Below are positions 57,163 through 64,000 of a DNA stretch of 64,000 bases, piece by piece (the first letter of the stretch is position 1; every line of letters begins with the position of its first letter). The notes beneath the pieces are model-generated. The model was not told where the DNA came from. It ran no database searches and saw nothing but the letters and a program-made list of their open reading frames with translations. Location: assembly GCF_905147365.1 (NCBI RefSeq), contig NC_056409.1:6081001-6145000 (forward strand), read 5' to 3'. This DNA comes from Aricia agestis (Eukaryota > Arthropoda > Insecta > Lepidoptera > Lycaenidae). Made by a program: the position numbers and the translations under genes.

Positions 57163-57202
57163 CTACAATCATGTAATTAATATTCGTCTCTGAGTGCGGC
57201 AG

Positions 57203-57859
57203 TTAAACTGTATAGATTTAAATGCGATTTTAGATTGTCACCGTGGTACACGCACAAGGTGACGACTGACGACTGACGAGACGCTATTTAGCATTTCGCG
57301 CTGTTCCCCCATAATATTAAGTAATTAGTTTCCAAGTTAATGTATTCACTTTTCAATCCGCCCGCGAGGTGTCTGTGGTGCATTATACACGCGCGAGAAC
57401 TTTCTAGATATTGATGGAAGACAGCGAACGCTATAATTTACCGTCTATGGAACAAATTGTGTAGCTTTTTCATGAAAATGAGCTATTCATCACTTTACCC
57501 ACGTATTACTTTGTCAATTTTACCGTGTACTTGTTGAGAGATTTTTAATTTTGCTTATCGTTCGGATCTGCTTTCGAAAAAGGATCGCAATTAAAAACTT
57601 CGGTCGCGTTTTAACTAGTAATGAGTAGATGTAACTATGTAAAAATGACGACTGCTAATTAAGTGTTGGTGATGAATGTATTGACGTAACATAACCCAGG
57701 GAACTCGTGTTTTACTGTGATGTGTCAAATTGTCAAGAGGCTGTATTCTGTGCACCCTAGGAACTTGAATAATGGAAGGACAATGCCCAGTGCATTATAG
57801 ATTTTGTATATTTAGATGCTCATTAGGTCATTAGAGCACGTATGCTCATTACGAGGAGT
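57203..57859. other. No recognised feature
   Basis: No ORF or repeat ends supported. Confidence 0.35.
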
Positions 57860-57865
57860 CCACAC

Positions 57866-58265
57866 CGCCCTTTTTTCCATACAAACGTTGTCCCCTGTTT
57901 CCTCCCTGGATAATGCTAGTAGAGTTATAATTTTTTTCCTGAATATCTACGATGTCCCTATGTTTTCTTTTTTTTCATAATTTATTTATTAAATAAGATA
58001 TGAACGTTCAAAAACCCAAAAAAATGGCCAGATTTTCCGCTGTATTCAAACGTCCAGAAAACAGATTTGGCTAGATTATACAAAAAAAAGCAAAACATAG
58101 GAACACAGCTCAAGCCTTTTTTAAATCTTTAATGAAAAAAGTACTTAAATCGGTTAAGTTTTGGAGAAGGAATCAGGGGACAACGAATCGTTGATTTTCT
58201 GGATTTTCTGCAGTTGTCTCTATCGAGTTCTGCGGTATAGGCTTGAGGTAAGGGAGACCGCTATA
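57866..58265 (+). repeat. Lepidopteran interspersed repeat, unclassified
   Basis: CCATACAAACGTTGTCCCCT near the start and GGGGACAACGAATCGTTGAT near the end have a short inverted relation (GTTGTCCCC/GGGGACAAC). The block resembles one I recall from other Lepidoptera. Ends not precise. Confidence 0.5.
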
Positions 58266-58323
58266 GATATTACACGTGCTTTTTTTTTATTTCTCTAGCC
58301 CCTGGTGTATCCTCTTACGATTA

Positions 58324-58590
<267 letters not shown>

Positions 58591-58754
58591 CAAAATGGAG
58601 CGAGCTGTCTAGTTATGACATGTCAGCGGGCGTTTGATATGATTAGCGTGTCTCGTCTGCTCCGGCGACCTCGAGACGCCCAGGTTCATCTCTACGCGAA
58701 TTATCCTTACGTCGCAGTGGCGTACCGTACTCAGTAATATTGTAATTTGTAATA

Positions 58755-59303
58755 CTAGACGTCGCCCGTAACCCCCTTGCGCTAAAATTCGTTTATCGCA
58801 CCGTAAAGGAGTGAGCACACTGAGACGGGCCGTGCCGGGGCTCAGCGTGCCCGGGCTCATCGCAAAAGGAAGCGGATGCGCGAATCGCACACTGTGTCGG
58901 GGTGCAGCGGATTTTCGCTTCCATACAAATTGTATGGAGGCGGATTTTTGCGATGAGCCCCGGCACGCTGAGCCTCGGCACGGCCCGTCTCAGTGTGCTC
59001 ACTCCTTAACCGCAAATTTTTCCGGGATAAAAAGTATCCTCAAAGATGTCAAAATCTCGACATTATCTCGACAAAACTCTATAAAAATATGTTATTTCGA
59101 GGATGATGAAATGTTTGTCATGCTAGGGTCAATGGAGATGAAGAGACAAACCATCAAACATCGAGAAAACATGTAGAGTAAGATATCTGATATCTCGTTG
59201 GCGTATGCTAGGCAGGCAGGAAAATGGGTTGAGCGGTTTGGGCGTGAAAAAGTAACAGACACAGACAAAACACACTTTCGCATATTTATAATATTAGTTG
59301 GTA
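58755..59303 (-). mobile_element. Lep1-like Helitron repeat with nested MITE
   Basis: Plus reading starts CTAGACGTCGCCCGTAACCC, resumes after the MITE with GGGATAAAAAGTATCCTCAA, and ends CACTTTCGCATATTTATAAT then ATTAG. Extra sequence between about 59040 and 59210 is not standard for the family. Short ORFs here are by-products. Confidence 0.75.
58807..59006. mobile_element. Palindromic MITE with TAA TSD, nested
   Basis: AGGAGTGAGCACACTGAGAC and GTCTCAGTGTGCTCACTCCT are exact inverted ends. GGGCCGTGCC against GGCACGGCCC and GAAGCGGATGCGCG-like inner parts also pair. TAA lies at 58804-58806 and 59007-59009. Length 200 bp. Confidence 0.9.
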
Positions 59304-59322
59304 CTACTAATATATATTCTGT

Positions 59323-59394
59323 GATATTAGTATGGATATGTACTACTATGATATTAGTATGGATATGTACTACTATGATATTAGTATGGATATG
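59323..59394. repeat. 27-bp tandem repeat, about 2.7 copies
   Basis: Units start at 59323, 59350 and 59377 with GATATTAGTATGGATATGTA. Each contains ATTAGTATGGAT, the reverse complement of the Lep1-like 5' terminus. Confidence 0.88.
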
Positions 59395-62300
59395 GAAGTA
59401 TGGATAGCGAGTACAATCAAAATGAATATTCGTATCAATAGTATTACGAATGGTACCCTAAACTAAGCTCTGGTGGATACAATCTCTACAATGAGTTGAA
59501 AATTTTTTAAACATGATTTATTGACCCAAATCTAAAACCCTGCAAAACATTAAAGAGATTAATTTTCATACGGCAAAACCTTTTGAAAGCCTTTTTTTAG
59601 ATTTTAACAAGATGGCTAGCAGCCAAAGATTAGTATCTTCTCTGTAGAATCTCGGAGTTTTTCATTACTCAAATTATTGTCAGCAGATTTATCATTTTAC
59701 TTGGCATATTATTAAAGAGTGTGAGGTTATTCCTTGCTAAATTGAAAATGTCTAGTTTATTAGTGATATTTCTAACTATTCTTATAAAAATGCAAAATTG
59801 AATATTACCTAAGAAAGAAACCTGTTTAAATAAGTTCGCTAAATTTAATCGAAATTATTATTAGTTATTTTTTAGTATTCGTAGTTATTAGTTATATTGC
59901 TAACTTTTCTATTAAAGGTGCAAAAACCGAATAGTTAAAAACAAACCCAAATAAGGGTTCCGTTTTTTGCCATTTGGCTACGGAACTCTAAAAATCGGAC
60001 CAAACTAAAGTTTGTATGAGGCACACGTATAATTTAATTAAGCATTGTATAAGAACTCTATTAAACGCAAGACGACATCTCAAAAATAATCAGAATCCAG
60101 ATGTTGACCCGTTTCGCTAATGAGCTGATGTATCTCTATTCTCTTTCGTTTGTCCCGCCGAAGTAGATTTTCTACTAGGGTTTCCTTACCTTTTTACACC
60201 AAGCGAATAATATTTATATTCTTCATCAAATTGAGTATTGGTAATTGCGAATTTTTAAGTAATAAAAAGAAAATAGTTAAGGAACTATTATCATAAAACG
60301 CTGCAATTAAAAATGTGTTGTCATAAATACATTTTCCTTTTTGGCACCAAAAATTTATTTAGCGAAAAGTACACTTTGGAGTTTGGTACTATTAGTAGTG
60401 AACTGTGTGACTACAATACGAAGACAGGAAATTGTAGTGGAAATGTAGCACAAATACATCCTCCTTTCCGCGGGCTAATCGCTGAAAGCAATTCAATGGA
60501 AACTGATAGACGTGTGCCTAATTGCACTTTGGCAAATTATTGCCACTGATATACAGATAAATGGACGAAGATTGTGATAGTGGATTTTATTTATTTTCTT
60601 AGTACCCAGGATCAGGACAAAATTTTTCGAAATGTAAAAAATAAACAAATTAGAATTTTCGATTAAAATTAAGTAAATGTGAAATATCAAGTAACATAAT
60701 AATTATAATTGTATTTTAAAAACAGTGATTAATATAAAATTACATAGCAGAGACGAACAAGACTAACATGGCAACGTACAAAATATCATACAATATAATC
60801 CGTGAAAGAAAATACTAGTTTTCGAGCATTAATTTGAAAGGCTGGTTCCGAGGAATTTGTATTCTGCTATAATTTTGTTAATATATCAACACTAAATTAC
60901 AAGTCTCGCGCCGACGAGCCTCAACAAAATAAATAAAGGATTCGTGCCTCTACTACCTCCGAAGATTTTTTTAAGAAAAAAAAAACTATTAATTACCTAA
61001 GTTAAAACTCCCCAAAATATTGTGTGAAATACCAGTTACTGCAGCAGTAGTCAACATTGTAATCATTTCAATTATTGGGAAATCAAATCTGGAGTTTTGA
61101 AATTTTATTGTTACGTTTATACTGTTAGTTAATTTTAGTAGCCATTTAACCGATCGCTATAAAACTTTATTGCAACCGTTTAAATCTGGCAGCGCATTGA
61201 ATGCAAACAAAAAATACGAACTACCTAACTTGGTTTTCTGTTTTTCCTTTCGAACATTACTGCCCTAACAATGTGATAATACTCATTAGGTGCGTAGCAA
61301 TACATTTGTAGCGACTAATAAACCTAATTCTCCAATTTATTAAAACTACTAAGTCGTTAAATCGATTAGTGCTCGTAAACATACCCGTGTCCGAGGGCTT
61401 TAAATTTTAATATAAAATCTTATTATTTCTTTTCGACCGTTTGGATCACTCCATTTTTTGTCCTCCTCTCGGACTCCGATCCTCAGTTTCAATGCGATTC
61501 CGACTCAATCTCCTCGTAATAAAATAGAAACCGTGTCGGTGCGCTTTGATCGGACGTCGAGAGTAACGTGGACCCAAACGCCAGCGGTTTAGAGGCGAAA
61601 ATTTAGGGGCTCGGCTCCGTTTTTTGCGGCACGCCGAGAAACAATTTTGGTAATTGCAAATTTACCTGTTCGGGGCGATAAAATGTTCAATTCTGTCGTT
61701 TCCAGAACAAATATATCTCCGGGTGATGTGTGAGCGGGCCCGCGCCCAGCCCGCCCAGCGCACGAGATATCGCCGCCGTCTTATCGCACCGCTGAATATT
61801 ACATGTGTATTGACTATAGTTGTGTACAATGTGCGAAGATTTGCGATAGCTTTATTGCGATAAATATTGCTAGTATTTGAGACTTTATGCGCGTAGGCCT
61901 CACTTTATCCATTGTTTAATTAACGAATAAACCATGGCTGCGAAGGACACGAATGCACAGAATTGTTCCCGGGAATGACTTTCCGAATGCCACGAATAGC
62001 TTCCGACCACAAAATAAAAGTAACACTGGATGTTATGGATTTATCAGTTGGATTACTTGTCCCGGGATTGAAAAATAGAATGACGGCTTGTGGCTTAGCC
62101 CCGCTGACTAGTACGCCTGGATCAAAATGTTATTTATTTCTTTTGACATCGGCAGTTGAGATTCTGTGTCCGAACTCCGAAATAGATTTTACGTAAATAA
62201 CTGCACACATACTATATTAATTTGTGGTTGTAACTAAGATTTTAGAAGTACTTACTTGCTTATAATAGAGGTATTTCATTAGTGGTATTTCTAATTGATA

Positions 62301-64000
62301 AGGAATTTATAAATAGAGCAATTGAAGATTGAGAAAAACAACTGATAACTTGTCGTTATCGACAGCAATGCAGAGTTGTTGAAACATCGAGTGGAGTTTT
62401 GAGTAACGTTGTATCTCGTAATAAATATTTGCTTAAGCACTGATAGTATCTAAGTTGCATTGAGCGTCATTTATAATTTCTGCTAGGAGGATAGATAAGT
62501 GTTAAAATACTCTAAAAGAATAGAAAAAAGACAGGTCAGTTTCAATTTCCTCGTCGCGCTGTAAAAAATAGCCGACTCAACGGACGGTCCACATTTTTGC
62601 CAAATCATGAATGAAGTTTTTTCATTGCACTGCCCCGATATATTTTTGAAAGTACCGTTTGAAATACAGTTGGACCGACCATTAATAAATCATACTTCGT
62701 CCATATTCTACGAGCCTCGCGCATGTTTTCTCGAAATATAACCATAAAGTTTTTGCTACATGCGATAATCAATTACCAGCATGCAAATAGAAAAACTCGT
62801 GGTTGCGTTCGGAGTTCGGACCATTTGGAACCTCTAACCGTGGGTGGTCCACGATGCCCATTCACCAGATGCATTGGATTCACTTTCAGGTTGTATCTGC
62901 CTCGCGGTTTTGCGCTGGTGGTTGGGTTAGGTTTGGTTAGAATTATGTTATTGACTATTATTTTGCTCTGAAAACAGAATTTTACACTGGAATTTAAACA
63001 AACTCTACCTATAGAGTCTTTATTTAGACGTTCAATTTAAAGAACAATAATTTGAATCAAATCAGTGTGTAAATTTTTGGGACTTATCGTGATGATAGAG
63101 TTAATACTATAAAAGGTGTAGCTGCTAAACGGATTGCGTCCGAAAACTTGTATTGATGAAATTCGATTTGGAGCGGCGAGAACTACGTATGTAGGATCAA
63201 CGTACTGTCTTCAAGGTAATACGTAAGTCAAGATTACAGAGTCGTAGCTAAATCCGACCGCTCTTCCAAGAAATGAGATGTTGACCAATGATGCGTCCTT
63301 CGTTATTTCTCACTCCCATATTTTGAGGATTAACGCAAACGAATAAAATGCGCGTAGTACTTGAAAAGCTCATTATTCGTAGTGATGATAAAATATAATA
63401 ATTGGCCTTTATGTTACTCGCCGTTCGTGCCCATCTTATTTCGGGGATAATATTTGTTATTGCGATGGCTTTGAATGTTTTAACCCACATTTACGGAGTA
63501 ATATCCACTAGAATAAATTGACGAGCGCCGTGGGCGGGGCGATGCGGCACAGAAATGTATCAATTCCTATAAATAGACGTTCGGTGTTTGTGGCAGTACT
63601 GGCCCGATCACACGCGCCCGACAATACAGTCTCCCGATGTGATGGCTCCCTAAGAATCTGTTCTACAGACTACAGACTACATTTATCTAAATTACCGCGT
63701 ATAGAGGCGGTCGTGGCCGCCGCAGATACGCAATTATGTCGTTATTTTTACAACGCTGACAAAAAGTGAACATCTTATTTATGGACGCGTAGATTGACCT
63801 GAATTTTAACATGCGTGACGCACTTTTAGACGAGCGAGAATAATTTTCTCGTTTACTGTATCTATCGGGTAAAATTAGATATCATAAAAAAACCTACTGA
63901 ATAAATGAACAGTGAAACTACTTTTCTCCATTAAATAAACGATAACATTGTATGAGCCAGCGTCATGTCGAGTATGACTCGTACACTAAGAGTGTGGGAG
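59395..64000. other. Largely non-repetitive stretch, no supported gene
   Basis: A repeat tail (AAGGGTTCCGTTTTTTGCCA, TTGGCTACGGAACTCTAAAA) lies at 59953-59992. GC-richer blocks at about 61430-61790 and 63510-63760 break the AT-rich background. ORFs of 65-83 codons (for example 60313-60549, 61963-62196, 62723-62971, 63518-63769) have no domain. Intron or intergenic regulatory DNA is plausible but unproven. Confidence 0.4.

Larger units (their letters stand above)
56158..57202. mobile_element. CGCACTCAGAG-ended MITE with two nested insertions
   Basis: CGGCTGCACTCAGAGGC and GTCTCTGAGTGCGGCAG are inverted, with TTA at 56155-56157 and 57203-57205. ATTAATGATGATTAAC and TAATTAATATTC lie just inside the ends. 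The interior holds a palindromic MITE (56287-56470) and a 627-bp repeat (56536-57162). Confidence 0.75.

Noticed and set aside
58811..59176. 121-codon ORF
   Set aside because: Runs through a palindromic MITE and Helitron-like sequence; the antisense arm gives a similar peptide on the other strand (58793-59002).

Overview
This window reads as a lepidopteran (moth or butterfly) nuclear genome segment with no confidently recognisable host gene. The assignment rests on many AT-rich interspersed repeats of the kind that fill lepidopteran genomes. These include about twenty copies of a short Helitron-like repeat (starts TCCATACTAATATTATAAAT, carries a GTCT microsatellite, ends in CTAG, and inserts between A and T), tRNA-headed SINEs, poly(A)-tailed SINE-like repeats, and very many palindromic MITEs. 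The largest open reading frame is retrotransposon gag. Nearly all other ORFs are short chance frames inside repeats.

The best-defined object is a complete LTR retrotransposon at 4246-6481 (minus strand). It has two 128-bp LTRs that are identical by eye, TG...CA ends, a perfect GGCAT target duplication, a candidate primer-binding site, a polypurine tract, and one intact BEL/Pao-type gag ORF with zinc-knuckle motifs. It carries no protease, reverse transcriptase, RNase H or integrase, so it looks like a recent gag-only, non-autonomous element. A 5'-truncated LINE with a 12-bp target duplication and poly(A) tail sits just upstream (3863-4202).

Layout: 0-3 kb holds MITE fragments and a weak ORF. 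3.3-6.5 kb holds a SINE-like repeat, the LINE tail and the LTR element. 7-14 kb is a dense field of MITEs and Helitron-like copies, several nested. 14-25 kb is mostly unrecognised sequence with scattered repeats. 25.9-31.6 kb is rich in Helitron-like copies, one tRNA-derived SINE and several short perfect foldbacks. 31.6-43.4 kb is mostly unrecognised, apart from a GCGCGTAAAACGC-rich MITE with a 200-bp partial duplication near 33.5-34.0 kb. 43.4-51 kb returns to repeats, including a roughly 590-bp transposon inserted in a Helitron-like copy. 52.2-57.2 kb is an almost continuous stack of small non-autonomous DNA transposons, many with clean TSDs (8 bp for hAT-like, TTA/TAA for Harbinger-like, TTAA for piggyBac/Kolobok-like). 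57.9-59.4 kb has further repeats, a 118-bp AT microsatellite and a nested MITE. 59.4-64 kb looks largely non-repetitive.

Two weak hints of host or decayed coding sequence are recorded at low confidence: a 25-codon candidate first exon with a splice-donor-like site at 49013-49088, and a coding-like minus-strand frame with two stops at 51419-51778. I see no CRISPR array, operon, intact tRNA or rRNA gene. Superfamily names for MITEs rest on ends and TSDs only, and repeat family names come from memory without a database search.
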